A stretch of 64,000 nucleotides of DNA from Setaria digitata (taxonomy: Eukaryota > Nematoda > Chromadorea > Rhabditida > Setariidae), in contig RCAB01000164.1 in NCBI GenBank assembly GCA_003640385.1, forward strand, positions 58,322 to 122,321, in the 5' to 3' direction. Shown here piece after piece: positions 12,995-26,000 of the stretch. The translations under genes were made by a program, and so were the position numbers. The notes under the pieces are model-generated. The model worked only from the letters and a program-made list of their open reading frames with translations. It had not been told where the DNA came from and searched no databases. The stretch's first letter is position 1. Each line of letters begins with the position of its first letter.

Positions 12995-15770
12995 ATGGAA
13001 GAATTAGAAGCTTGGAGAGTTCTGGATTACTTATCCCGCATAAATATCGATAATCCAGAATTGCAAAGCTTATTGGATAATAAGGTCTTATTTAATCGCC
13101 CACTTTATTCGCTTCGGGATTGTCCTGTGCGTCGTCGTTTGTTTTCTGTCCTTGAGTGCTTTCTTGTTAGCCTGTGGCAAGAAAGCTATTTCGGATGCAG
13201 AGATCTGGAAGGGAAGGTGCAGTCTTGTGTGATTTCCGTATTTGGTATTTTGAGAGATGTGGTGTCGGAAGTTTCCTTCAATGCAGGTGCGTCACTTTTA
13301 TCCGACTATCGTCCATTGCCATAAAGCTTTCAGCTATCCTTACGGGGATCGTGCAACCTGTTACACTGTTCATTTTTTGAACACACTGAATGTATAAATG
13401 GCAATTAGTATGTAATTCCGGTTGAGAGCTTTGGTATGAGTCGTGTAATAGTCAATTCTCCCGGTGTTGGTGGTTGCAGCCTGGGGTAGTAATTAGGGTC
13501 GACAATTAGTTTTGCTTTTGTTGACTGTTACTATAGGAAATCACATTCATAATTTCCTGTTTGACGACTTCATTTTGCAGAGGCTGTTTGGTTTGGTGGT
13601 GAACAGTCAGGCGTTGAAACTAATCCGTTAAATAATGCAATTACATTCCTCAGTTGTTGCTGGCATGCAGCTGCACTTGCTGTAAATATTTGTGGTTAGT
13701 TGTAAACTTCGGGCTTCCATATCGGCTTTTGTCTCTCGAGGTCATCCTTGGATTTATTCAGAAATGTTTGATGGAAAATGGGGTTTATTTAATTCTCTAA
13801 ACAGTTTTGCTTTTACGAGTTCTATTATCAGAAGGAGTTGGTTGTTTTTCTTCGCATCATATTGTATTACAGTTATTTGTTTCCAGGTACAACTGAAATT
13901 CAGGACCTGTTAAAAGCATCAACTCGTCTGATTCCTCCATCCAGCTGTTTGTCAACAGCATTACTTGCACAGGATGAACGGTGCCTTTCTGTTAATGTGG
14001 CTTTGCTGTATCTGCAAGTTGCTGAAATGTAAATTTCCAAAACTGATTTGTTCTCTTAGTTTAGTATACTTCCATGAAATAGAAGTAAAATGGTACTGTT
14101 TGAGAACGTTTCGCTTTGCTCCGTACTTCACTGTGTTAGACATGGATTAAAATAGTACAGTGGACAAATTTTTTCCGTGTCACTGGTTAAAATCTGTAAA
14201 TATATACAAGGTTTCTGAACGGTTTAAAAAGTTTATCTCATCGAAATTTATTCTTGGTGGGATCAGTGCATTTTGGATATGAAAGCAAGTAGAAAAAGTA
14301 CTTGGTGAGGTTCAAACAGTTTTATGCGAAAAAATTTTGAAGCAAAGACTTGAATACCAATAAAATGGCTCATAATTTAATTGATTATACATTTCAGTGA
14401 TATGCCGTATCAACTTGAAGCCATGTGGTTGTTTCGACATACTTTATATTCAATAACTTATGATCACAAGGTGCATTATCTTTGTGCTGCTTGTTTGTTT
14501 CATCTTTGTCATGAAACGCAAAAAATAAAAAGACTGGAAAATAAGAAAGCTGTCTTTTTAATGGGGGCAACTCAGAATTTTTTTGAAATAGAAATTTCCT
14601 TGCTATTCATTTCAAACTAGGGTCATTAGATTAGATCATCCTTGTCGAATTCTGTGACGCTCGAATATTGCTCAGGTAGTTTTGGATTGGCTTTGCTCGG
14701 AATTGGCCGCAATACCATTTGTGTTACGTTTCCTCAAAATGTTGATCAAACAACAGAAGGATATAGATAAAGAGCAGTACAGCAATAGTTCTTCGTGCTT
14801 TCAGTATGTCTGCATTTTTTTTTTTTTTCTGTTTTACGTTTTCTTAATCATACTAATAATAATCGATTTACCATAACAAGGCATTGTAATGCTAACTGTT
14901 AAGTTAGTGTATTTGTATCGGCGAAGCAAAATAAAACAGAAATAATAAACATGCCTGAGAAAGATTAAATGTTCTTTCAGCCGTTTTTTGTCCGGCACCT
15001 TTTGTCTAGTGGAGTAATTTCTGGTAAACTTTTGGGGAACACTGTTGGAAAACATAATTGTTCACTGTCAATAATTTTTTAGATGCTGTAAAAGGAATGG
15101 GAAAGGTCGGTTTGTGCGGAATAAAGCGGTCTTTTCTGGTTATGATTTAAGGCTCTCTATTCGGCAGCTGCATGGAGATTTACCCGTTACTACCTCATAC
15201 ACATTCCCAAAGAGCGAAAGGGTTCCTTTCATACAAGATACCGTTTTTAAATTTTTGGGATTTTGGAATTACTTTTATTGTAACCAAAGGAATTATAAGC
15301 AAATTTTTTATGACAGAATAGGTATTCTCCTACTTCAACATTGTTATTTTAAAACGATAGAATTGTTGTTGATCAAACTTAGTAGAAATATGGAGTTTGG
15401 TTGTGTACTTTTTAGATATAACATTCTAGTATTTCCTCCTCTTTGCACGGGAATTCCTCTACTTTTTTGGATCGTTGACCGGCTGCCATCAAAGGAAGAA
15501 CTAATAATTACAGTAATATTGCAGGAAGTCTCGCTGCTGGTGTCTAAACCTGGTGGAGATTTAAGCGACGAGCAAATCGTGAAATGCTTCGAGAATCTAC
15601 GGGATTGCTGTATACGGCTATTGAACTCGGGTCATGCCCCTTTTAATGTTAAGCCTGTGATTGGGATTGTCGAGGAGTTGCAGGAGGCAACAGTAAAGAA
15701 TAATACTATTTCAGTATACAAGCACAAAAATCACATAAAGGCTGATACCATGTGTTTAAAGAATCGTTAA
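12995..15770 (+). CDS. Armadillo/importin-alpha-like helical repeat protein, function unknown
   Basis: Six exons: 12995-13286, 13581-13694, 13887-14028, 14398-14470, 14676-14803, 15083-15770; all joins in frame, 478 residues. It begins MEELEAWRVLDYLSRI. Helical-repeat character is clear: the joined exon 4/5 segment with QLEAMWLFRHTLYS, VVLDWLCSELAAIPFVL and RFLKMLIKQQ follows the layout of an importin-alpha type armadillo repeat (a Glu-Ala-x-Trp helix, then a hydrophobic helix, then Ala-x-Pro). A later stretch, FKFLGFWNYF...NQRNYKQIFYDRIGILLL, resembles the ataxin-10 C-terminal repeat. No classical nuclear-transport motifs are seen, so a transport role is not claimed; divergent importin-alpha-like (TMCO6-type) or ataxin-10-like proteins of similar length are the candidates. 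The last exon is unusually long here and its middle is rich in aromatic and hydrophobic residues, so a missed intron is possible. A poly(A) signal AATAAA is at 15873-15878. Confidence 0.65.
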
Positions 15771-16446
15771 CAATCAAATTAAGAATATTGTTGTTCATAT
15801 ATGCTGTATATTTCTTTTAGATTAGTTTTCCACTTCTTTTCTGAAGTGATACATTTGTGAAAGAGGAGTATAAATAAAATGTTTCATATGCATATGTTTT
15901 GCTTGTGATTTCTAGGGTATCATATCTCACTGGATTACACTTCCTTTGTTACTGGAATTACTTCCTTAATTTCAGATCTTTTACGGTGTATTACACGCGT
16001 TAGACGATGTCAGTCACTTTCACGTTAAAACAAAGAATACCCAGATTTGTTTAAATAAGAAATTACACATTCTTTTAAGACATTCCAGAGTAAATGGGAG
16101 GAAATTTCGTGCTGTCCTGGGATTTTATACGCATTCCCAGCGAACGTCATCGTATGAATCGTTTTAGGGGCACCTAATGGCCGCTAGAGAGCTGCAGCAG
16201 ATGACGTGCTTTAGCAAATCAGCACCGAGCCGGGAGTGGCAGTCATGTTTAGGTGGTGATGTGCTCTGTGTGTGGTGTGTGTGTGTGTGTGCGTGTGTGC
16301 GTGTGCGCTGCTGTTAGTGTTGGTCGTGTGGTTGTGATTGTGAGTTTAGGTAGGACATGTTTGCACTGAAGTGGTTGTGATGCGTAATGTAGCTGATTAT
16401 CTCTTTGTATTGTGATACTAAATTGCTAACCTTTAGAGTACTGACA
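15771..16446. other. Spacer with 3' end signal and GT microsatellite
   Basis: Contains the AATAAA at 15873-15878 of the upstream gene and a (GT)n/(GTGC) tract at 16266-16308 just ahead of the RNA-binding protein gene. I see no exon on either strand. The part from about 16150 on is less AT-rich than its surroundings, which fits a promoter or 5' leader. Confidence 0.5.
16266..16308. repeat. (GT)n microsatellite with GC interruptions
   Basis: Alternating purine-pyrimidine tract of about 43 bases, mostly GT with a few GC steps, about 140 bases before the start codon of the RS/RRM gene. Such tracts can adopt Z-DNA and are length-variable; any regulatory role is speculation. Confidence 0.8.
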
Positions 16447-19203
16447 ATGTCTTCATCCGGAAGCGAACGTCATCGGTCGAAAAGTCATTCGCCGAGAAGG
16501 TTTGTTTGTTGCTTGATATAGAAGAAATGAGAGTGCAGAGTGAAACTGCTAGCGAGGAAATTATCCAGGTAGTACTCTCAGTGGTCTCATGAACTGAGAT
16601 ATTACTTTTCAGCTTCCTGTCGTTCGTGAGAATCTCTTTGGTTCTTCACTTGCTAATGAGCTGTTATCATGTACGGCAAATTTTTTTCCATTCTTTTTCA
16701 TTGCTCTTAACTTCATTTTTCCATTTTAAATACTTCCAGTGAACGATCTGATTCACGCAGCAATACGCCACCTCGTCGCCGTAGTCGTTCAAGATCAGTT
16801 GATCATGCAGCGGAACAGCTCGGTCGATTGCATATCTGTAACTTTGATGAAAGTTTAAGAAAAGATGATTTAAAGGATGCATTCGGGTACTTGTTTCGAG
16901 TTATTGTTCGTAAAACTTTTCATGTTTCCCAAATTCTGTCTTGTAGGCGGATTGTATTATTTTGAACTCGGGGGCTTCAGATTTAGTGATGGAAATAATG
17001 TCTCACAACTATTAATAGGTATGTGCGGTGCTAAAGANAGTTATTGTTCGTAAAACTTTTCATGTTTCCCAAATTCTGTCTTGTAGGCGGGTTGTATTAT
17101 TTTGAACTCGGGGGCTTCAGATTTAGTGATGGAAATAATGTCTCACAACTATTAATAGGTATGTGCGGTGCTAAAGACAAGTATCTTTATTTAGGATGAT
17201 TACAATATGTTTACTTTTTAGCTTTACATACTTGCCTATTTAGCAAATTTGGTGACATCGATAATGTTTGGTTGGCTTCATATCCACCGCTCTTTGCATT
17301 TGTCACATTCAAGGCGAAAGAAGATGCTGCTGATGCATTGAAAGAAATGAATAACGCGTATGTAAATTTATTGATTTAGTGATTTCACGTGATTCTATTT
17401 GTAAATATCGTGGTAGAATTGTTTCGAATTTTGGAGTTAAATTGTTTGAAGTATTGCCTTTAAGTGTTACTAATTGCATCATCTACTTCTCTCAATATAG
17501 GTACATTGGAAGAAACAAGATTAAAGTGGCTACAGCTCATCCACCAAGAAAGCCTGGTGAACGAGGTCCGCCACGCCGTTACGGCGGTGGTGGTTATCGA
17601 GGAGGTGGTGGACCGCGGTTTGTGTTTTGTATTTTGTAAATATTTTATCTTGAGTATTTTTTATGCTGTGCAGCTTTTTTTTTTTCTAAAATCCGTTTAA
17701 TTGTTAATGGTTTTATCTGGAATTGGTAATCGTCTGTTTATATTTGTGTTTCAGTTCATACGGTGGTGGCTATGGTAGAGGCGGTGGATACGGCGGGGGC
17801 GGTTATGGGGGACGATCTGGAGGCTCACGCTCATACGGTGGTGGCGGTTATCGAAGCAGTTACAGCAGTAGCGGGAACGGTGGTGACCGAAGGTAAGATT
17901 TTGACCGGTGAACCATATTCGGGAGTGTGCATCAGATTGAATCCAAAAAATAACTTCTTGACGTATCATTTCTACATGCTTCCATCTCTTCAACGTGCTT
18001 CATTTCATGTCTAATGGTCTGTACCATCTTGATTTCAATCTAAACACAGTGATTCAAAAGACTTTCATTTGTTCTAAGAAAGAAAAGCTGTGCAAATGAG
18101 GTAGTAGGGATTATAAGTAACCCGTTAAGGCTTATACTTCATGCCTCTTTCAAGCTGTCAACTGGTTATGTCGCAAGTTTCTAAAATTCATTTTTCTTTA
18201 TATTCCAGTACTCAGTCTCTCTTAAATGAAAGGAAAGAAAGCATTGCTTATGTATAAACTGGTCCGTCCTGCATTGGCCGAACTATGCAAACTGGTGTTC
18301 GGGTACGAATGAAATGAGTTATCCTCACTTACGGCTTCTGCCGACCAAGCCAAATTTTGGTACTACTCATACATAGACGGTTCGGTTAACAGTTGTACGG
18401 TGGGATACTGATAGCTTTGACAAAATCGGCTGCATTTGATTGTGTAAATTGCTGGATTTCGCGATCAATAATATCGGTGGTTACATCACAAGACATTCTT
18501 TTAAATGAATTATTGGGCATTGTACTACTACAAGTGGTAAGTCCGATTTTGCGCACTTGTATTTCTGGGTCCTGATTCCCCAGTAACACCCCATATCAAA
18601 TTCTTTTTTTTTTTTTTCGATTCCGTTTCCTTGGCTGTGAAACCATTTGAGTTCTTTTATTACTTTTTTTTTATTTTTTGTGAGTAATGCTGCATTGTGA
18701 CTCACCGTCCCCTGGTTTCTGGCATTGTTACTCTTCGGACTTAAGTTTTTAAATAGCATTTACCGTAATGCTCAAAATTTATAAACTAATTCATTCATTC
18801 AAAAAAATGTCCGATGCGACATTCGAATTGCTTCTGATGTACCGATTATACTTATTCTCAAATAACGTTAACACATCAATCGAAACTCTGTTTGTCAAAT
18901 GTAAGCGGTCCATTTGTCCACCAATAGCATATTCACCATGCCACTAGTGGTCCATTTGTTAATCGAAATTAAAAATCATTTGCTCGAAACTCGTTGCACT
19001 GATTTTATCGGGCTGACACCAGCAAACTGTATGTATTCCACGAGAACTCTGTGTTTTGGAAGCTGCCCAACTCTGATGCTTAATATGATTTTTCAAAGGA
19101 AATCCGATTAAGGTAAGCTTATTTCTTACAACCTGATAGTTTCAGTATCCGTAATGGCATATTTTTCAGGAGTGGAGGTAATCGATACAGTGATCGTCGT
19201 TGA
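16447..19203 (+). CDS. SR-type RNA-binding protein: short RS region, RRM, Gly/Tyr/Arg-rich tail
   Basis: Six exons: 16447-16499, 16740-16886, 17244-17357, 17501-17617, 17755-17892, 19170-19203, every intron in phase 2; 200 residues. Residues 1-42 are Ser/Arg-rich (SGSERHRSKSHSPRRSER, PPRRRSRSRS). One RRM follows: RNP2 is LHICNF, and RNP1 is represented by LFAFVTF, with the short loop SYPPLFAFV as in SRSF3/SRSF7-like proteins, ending YIGRNKIKVATAHPP. The tail is RGG/YGG-rich (GGGGYRGGGG, YGGGYGRGGGYGG, SYGGGGYRSSYSS) and ends in GNRYSDRR. SR proteins bind pre-mRNA and act in splice-site choice. The N-terminal RS plus C-terminal glycine-rich layout resembles transformer-2, while the RRM loop looks like SRSF3/7, so orthology is not clear. 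The last intron (1.28 kb) is long and the intron before exon 3 carries a duplicated seam. A poly(A) signal is at 19457-19462. Confidence 0.88.
16899..17177 (+). repeat. 139-base direct duplication around an N (assembly seam)
   Basis: 16899-17037 and 17039-17177 are the same sequence apart from one A/G difference, separated by a single N at 17038. The block lies in an intron of the RS/RRM gene. Overlapping contig ends placed side by side is the simplest reading, so the real intron is probably about 140 bases shorter. Confidence 0.85.
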
Positions 19204-19842
19204 TTCGTTGTTCCATTCCGTGCAGACAGTGATGTGTTTCCTCAAGTCCTCTACTAACGTTTTTCAATCAGATCATATTTCGAAACCAAATTTTTGTTTT
19301 TTCTCTTGTTCAGGTAATGCCAGCAAATAGAATCTTTTTTGTTTTCTGTATTTAAAAGCTGCAGTTTGATGTCACTCTGGAAATTTTGCATCGTTGATTA
19401 AATATGCTTTGTTTTTTTTTTTCCTTTTTTTTCAAGTGTAATCGAGCGGCAGAGTCAATAAAGCAGGAGCTGTTTATGAGTTGTTTACTTTTCTCCATTA
19501 TTAGTGAAGTTCACCTTATAAAAGAACCAAGGACATTAAAACACAGGAGGAAAGATAATATGCCAGTCTAAAACGGAGTCCTCTGAAACATCTGTTTTTC
19601 TTTTTTTTTTTGCAACATCAGTGGAATACAAAGCGAAATGAAAATATGCTAAACCGACATGTTAAGATCTCTACTGCAAAAGTTTCTATAAAATATTGTT
19701 TAAAGAGGTTTTCAATGCAGTTTGGGTTTTCGTAGAGTTGCAGCGTTAGGATAAGTGATGGTTGAAGCAAATTTCTAGGCAGAAGCTAGAAGAGTGAGGA
19801 AGTTTGCAATCGTTGAGGGGTGTTGCGGGAACGAATCTTGCA

Positions 19843-20031
19843 TGCCTTTTTGCTGACTTAGAATAAGTAGGTACTATAAATAAGTAGGTAATAAATAGGT
19901 ACTTTTTAATGCCTTGAGAATGTGAAGCTTTCATGTGGAAACATATTTGNGTGCCTTTTTGCTGACTTAGAATAACTTAGGTACTTTTTAATGCCTTGAG
20001 AATGTGAAGCTTTCATGTGGAAACATATTTG
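19843..20031 (+). repeat. Near-duplicate copies flanking an N (assembly seam)
   Basis: The block beginning TGCCTTTTTGCTGACTTAGA and ending GTGGAAACATATTTG occurs at about 19843-19949 and again at about 19952-20030, with N at 19950. The first copy carries about 27 extra bases made of imperfect AAGTAGGTA repeats. It looks like two alleles or overlapping contig ends kept side by side. Confidence 0.8.
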
Positions 20032-23000
20032 AACATATCTAAAGGGTTGCTAAATATATATTGTCTTTCGGGAGTGGCGGCTTTGAGTCTGACAAGTTAA
20101 TTTCGGGGGTTTACGTAAAAGTGTTTGAGATTAACTTTCTCTGATTTAGTGGGATTTCGTTTTCATGCGCCAGTTCTGAAATATCTAGTATTTCAGAGGG
20201 TATGGTTTTGCTTGACAATTGACGCCAATTGTAAATGGGATGTTTATGTTTGCTAAACCGATAAAACGACTTGAAGATGAGGTTCGGGTCGTGCGGTTGG
20301 TCTCGGGAAGGTTTCATAAAACGGTTGTGTTGAAATACGGGTACGAGTATCGTGGGTTTCGTTGCTAGTGGTATGGTTTACCATGTAACTGACACTGTTG
20401 TTTCACATATTTGTTCACTTTATAATTAGATTAAAGTTTGGTGTTTGAGATATTACAGAGTCATTGCTAATTGTTGAATGAGAGCTTGGAAGATGTTTTA
20501 ATATTTTCGTGAATGCCATTCTACTATAAATTTGATTTATTGTGATGTGTTTTGCTATGGTAATATGAAAATAAGATATTTCATTTATAAAGCTTTGTAT
20601 TAGAAACTAATGGCATTTGTGACTGAATTTTGTCGGCAAAGCTTTCTCAAGACTGCGCCAACAATCAAACAACTGGTCGAAACGTACGATTTAATAATTC
20701 ATGCGGAATATCAACTTCTGGGCATATAAGAAATTTATTCGAAAAATAAATTATCTCCTGAATATTTGCATAATCGTTCAATTTATTCATTCGGTAGAGA
20801 AGTTCTTTCATATTTATTCTGAGCAGGCAAAAGGGTTAGATTGTGACAAAAATGCAACGGGAACATTGTTTTTTTTTTTTTTTTGGGTAGTGCTGTTTTT
20901 CTTTGAATCTCGTGAATTAACTCACTTTCATCTTATAGATAAATACCTTTCTGCTTGATTATTTTTCAAGGCTTTACATTTGATAGCATACAAAGTTTTT
21001 TAATAAGGTATTTTAAGATTTTGTTAAGTTCTAGGCAAAAAAAAAGCGATAATTTAACAGTTTGTGTTAAAGTCCACTAATGGATATTTAATGTAAAAAG
21101 TTTCAATTTCACTTTAATAGACATTTCAACAGAGTATATTTTGCCTCGAGTTTGCGTTTAATTTTTTTGTTCTGTCAATCAACTATTTTTTTTTTGCTTG
21201 TAAAAAAAATAAAATCACATCTGATTATTTTCTAGTGAAACAAAGAATGCCTTCTGTGCTTCTTTGATTTAAAATATTTCCAACATTAGTTTTCGATGAA
21301 AAGGTTCTTTGTATAGAAAAATCTTCCTTCCAAAATGCGAAAATTTGTGAAAAAAGGTTTGCAGTATTTTGCTTTTCTTTTTTTTTAAAAAGTTTTTCCA
21401 AAGAGTGTCAGTTTCCAATTTCAAATATCATATACTTGACCGTATTGTTTCTTTCCACTCTTCCTCATTGTCTAGTTTGAATAAAGAAAACATAAGAAAT
21501 ATTTGATGTAGTAAACTTAGACATAGTAAACAATAAATTTGCTGTGGAAAAAGTTTATTCAGTAAGCACATTCTCGGTGAAGTTTTCTCTCCCTTCATAA
21601 ATATGAATGATTAGTGCAGTATATTGAAAGTGCAATAAAAAAAGAAATTTGTAACAAATTAGACCACGGGAAATGTTGCTAAACACTAATCCTTTAGCAT
21701 TCTCGATCTAATAACTCTTGTTGAATAAAGATGGCCGAATTAAAATGATATATGATGTCATAACCTTTTCATCTATAGGTAAAAAAGCATCGATGTATAA
21801 TTTGTAGCAATAAAAAATAAAAAATTGTCCTTCAAAATCATATTAAATTTTTTATTTCGAAACATTTTTTTTTTTTTTGGTAGATTGCAATTAAAAATCT
21901 CAAAATTCTATTTTCTTTTTTGTCTAAACAAATATCGCCTAGTTTGTCTGCGAGAGAATTTTTGCAACATTTTAAATGATACTATTTGATAATTCAATTG
22001 ATTTTAATCATCCGGAAATCTGTAGATGAATTATTAGGTTGATGAACTTGCTAATGGTAGTGTTTGAGAAGATAATTATTATTACACGTTGATCATAATC
22101 TGCTCTTGCTAAATAATTCAAATTAATATAATTTTTCAATCGTTATACAGCTCTTAATAGCGGTAGTCCTTATTTAGCATTAAGTTTCACATGCGAATTG
22201 TTTCTTTATCAAATGGTTTCTGCAAAATTTGTGCACTCATAGAAATAAGCTTTACTGATTATTTCAAAAGGATTAAAATGCATTTACACAACGATAATGC
22301 AATTTGCTCTATGTAGCATGACTAATATTGTATTTTTGTGATATAAATTGTACAAAAAAAAAGAGATTACATCTTGAAAATTTCCTACATATTGTGATTA
22401 AATAAAAATCAATTTTAAGCTATTTTTAAAAAATTAGAAGTAACTGTAATAGTAAGCCCAAAATTGATGGGTTTGGAGCAATTAAACTTAAATTGTGATT
22501 CCTGTTCCGTCAGGATCATCGGACTATTAATTAAATAACCTTTCAATTTATTTAGAACTGAATAATGTATTTATAAAATGATTGAAACATAGTTTTTTTT
22601 TTTTTTTTTTCCAAATCCATATCAACACTAATTTTTTATTACCTTCTTTTAGTCCTCTTAAAGTAAGTATTAAATAAAATAAATAAAAAAAAAGTTCTGG
22701 ATTTCATAGTTTCATTGGAAATGACAAAATGAATTGAACACATTCTAGCATACAGACAGTCTGGATTTTTTGTTTCAGTAATTTGGCACTAAATGCAGGA
22801 TTGAATGAGTTTGAGAGTGCATTGATTGAATAGCAAGAATTGAATATGTTATGTTCCTAGTACCACATATCTTAAAATTTGCAAATTTATTCATGTTATA
22901 AAGATAACTATTAATTTCGTTAGGAATACAATACTTTTGTCAAATTTTTATCATCCTCAATTTTTATCATTCTTTATCATCAGTACTTTTATTTTAATCC

Positions 23001-26000
23001 CCACACAGCTTCCTGAATTGTCTTACGCAACTCTTTGGTGTAAGTTTTTTTAATGTTCATTTTCTATGCACTGAAAACCTTTGAAAAGATGCATATATAT
23101 GCTAGTTGGCCTATGTGAACAAATTAAATTACAACGAAAAATATAGCGTTATTTTGCGGGACATTGTTTCGAAATTTTCATTTATTGGTTTCGATGATTT
23201 AATCGTTTCAAAATTTTCATATTTGATCAAGTAAAAAAATTAAGTAATTTCGACAAACTTAAAATGATGAAATAAATTAGAACAGAAAATTAGTTGTGGA
23301 AAGGGAAATTCTTCATTTCTATTGCGGGCTAAATTAGATTCCATACTGTTCATCCTTTTCTTCTTTTTCAGAATTTTTTTTTTCGTTGTTTTTTGTTTGA
23401 ATCGAATAAATAAAGCAATTTGTGTAATTGTGGTTGTATTAAAATTTTTTTACACAGACAGAAAATTGCATTCGAAAGCATTAGGAATTTTGCTGATAGT
23501 ATTTCAACCTATCGTCATTTAAATTTACCACTTTTGAAATTCCTGAGATTATTAGCTGTTATCCAAAATATTTTCAACACTGTATTCATGAATTATAAAA
23601 TGGCTCATCGAACAAAATCATGCAAATTGGTCAGCAATTCTTATTGCCATCCACATTCTTTATTTCATTTACAATCAAATTTACCACTTCCTTTTAGCAT
23701 ATAGCAAATTTGATTGCATTGAAAATGAGAGTGAAATGAAAATTTAGAAACATAATTAAAACCACTGAGAAAAGAAAAAAATTGAAAAAAAAATTTCAGA
23801 CAGACTAAAATAAGTTCCTACTTTTTTTTTGGCTTATTGAAAAGCTTGTTAGTTTCAGGAGTTGATTTAAACAATTTCATTTCTCAATAAGTTTCAGGGA
23901 CTAAACGATTTAATCTAATTTTTCATCACAGACTTTTAATTTTTAAATTTGGTTTAAGAAAATTGTGAATAAATGTTTCTCTATATTGAAATTTGTTCAA
24001 CTTATTAATGATTTAAAATGAGTTCTAACAGATAATTTTGATTATTGTAAACTAGAAGATTAAACTACAATTTTAGAGTATAATGAGCTCTAATAACTTT
24101 CATAGCAATAAAGAAGCGGTTTTCATGCCTTTGGTGAAACATTTCAAAAGTAAAGCACTGTTTGGAAATGTTTAAAATAACTGACTTCAATTTTTTTGTT
24201 TTTTTTTCTACCAAAATAGCAATTTTTCATTGATGATTAATTTCGAAACAAAATCACTTCCGAAATTGCAATTTATAGGTCATTTTCTTAAGAGAAAAAT
24301 TACAAAAACCATAAATTAAAAAAAGAAAAAAAATTACATTGGAATATATATATGTTATGCTAATAAAGGTTCTTTGATCAAGAAGTCGCTTACTACATCA
24401 GCCACTTCAAAGCCCGGCTCATCTACTTGATGAGTCTAATTTATAGAAACTGGTCTAACTTTGGCCAGTCTAATCAGTTAGCCCAAGCAACAATTATTAA
24501 TTTTAAATCCATAGGGTGATAATGCAAAAATTAGAAAAATCGCTTTTCATTTGTTTGTTTGAAGATAATGTATAATTAATTAATACAGTAGAAATTAGTT
24601 TTCAATCATCAAAAAGATAAAACTGATAATAAACTTGAGTCCATATAATGCAACTAATGTTAATAAATTATGTGTTAAATATTTCTATATGTTTTCTTTT
24701 AAATGCAAATTTAAAGCTACAAACATAAAAGTTCTTGAAGCGGAAGAATTTTACATTATAATTTGATTTTAAAATCTTATAATGCTTTTCCAAAATTTTG
24801 TTAAATTTTTGACTATCTTTTTTGAAGAAATGTACACCGCAAATTTCATTTATTGGTTTATTGCCTAGTTTTTAAAAACTTCTAAATACCTAAAAAGTCA
24901 CTATCCAATTTTACTGGAAATGTACAAGATCCTGTTGCTCTAAAAAAAAAAAAAAAAAAAAAAAGCTGCAGATGCATTTAATTTATAAAATTTGAATGCT
25001 TTCAATGCTCATATTATTGGCTCAGTTTCTGTTCTTTGGATTTTTTCGATTAAATTAATATTTTCAAATTTTCCCAAATACGAGACATTTAGTGTTCACT
25101 TAGTTCCATTACTTCATTGCTAGTCACTTATCAATCAAACTAAAAGCACTACTGGCATTTGTAAATTGTTGTTAGAAGTGGTTGGTATACCTAGGCACTT
25201 AAAATGATTAAAAATAAAAGATTACTATCAAATCACAATTTTACTGATCATATTAATAACAGAAATAGTTTTATCCACGTAAAAGAAATGCTGAAGTATA
25301 TGGACCTAGTATAGAACTGAAAAAAAATACTGCTAAAGAAAGTAGATATTTAAAAATCGAAAAGTTTAGTTAAGATGCAATAAGTGGCTATTTCTCAACA
25401 GGATGACTAAATGAATTCGCATATTCATTTTTGTCCTTTTGAAGTAATAGCTTTCATAAAGTTCGTCTTTTATGTTATTTTTGACATCTAAATAGTTTTT
25501 ACTATGCAATAAATATTAAACAATAATTACAAACACTTCAATTTCCTATTTTTTTTTTTTTTGTTTCAATCATAAAAAAAATTTTTTTCAAAATGTACTA
25601 ATATTCATGCTATCATACATGCTCCTCAATTTTCGTTCAAACTAATATTCGGATATGGCCAAAATTTTTATCAGTGTCAGTGAACACACTTATAGTATTA
25701 ATTACTGACAATATGCTTTTTATCACTGATAATGTGTTCATATTATGATTAAATAATTCCACTGCATCAGAGTACTTTGTGATATATTATTAACGATAGA
25801 AATTACATTTCATATGATTTTTGATCTAGAAAATTTTGGATCAGTGAGTAAAAGTATGCATTGACGCATGCATACTAACTACCCTGTACTTTCAAATGGC
25901 TGATTAGTGAAATTTCATAATTTCTAATTTAGATAGTTTGAAATGATCACTTGGATGACGAAAAACTTCAGCAGCTGACAATTTTCTGAATTTGTTTTCA

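Noticed and set aside
14471..14620. Reading through the exon at 14398-14470 of the armadillo-like gene
   Set aside because: The frame stays open for 49 codons, but stopping at AAG/GTGCAT and joining 14676 restores a continuous armadillo repeat.
18386..19111. Open frames on both strands inside the last intron of the RS/RRM gene (a nested gene)
   Set aside because: Some stretches look mildly protein-like, but neither strand gives a chain of exons with splice sites and no motif is recognised.
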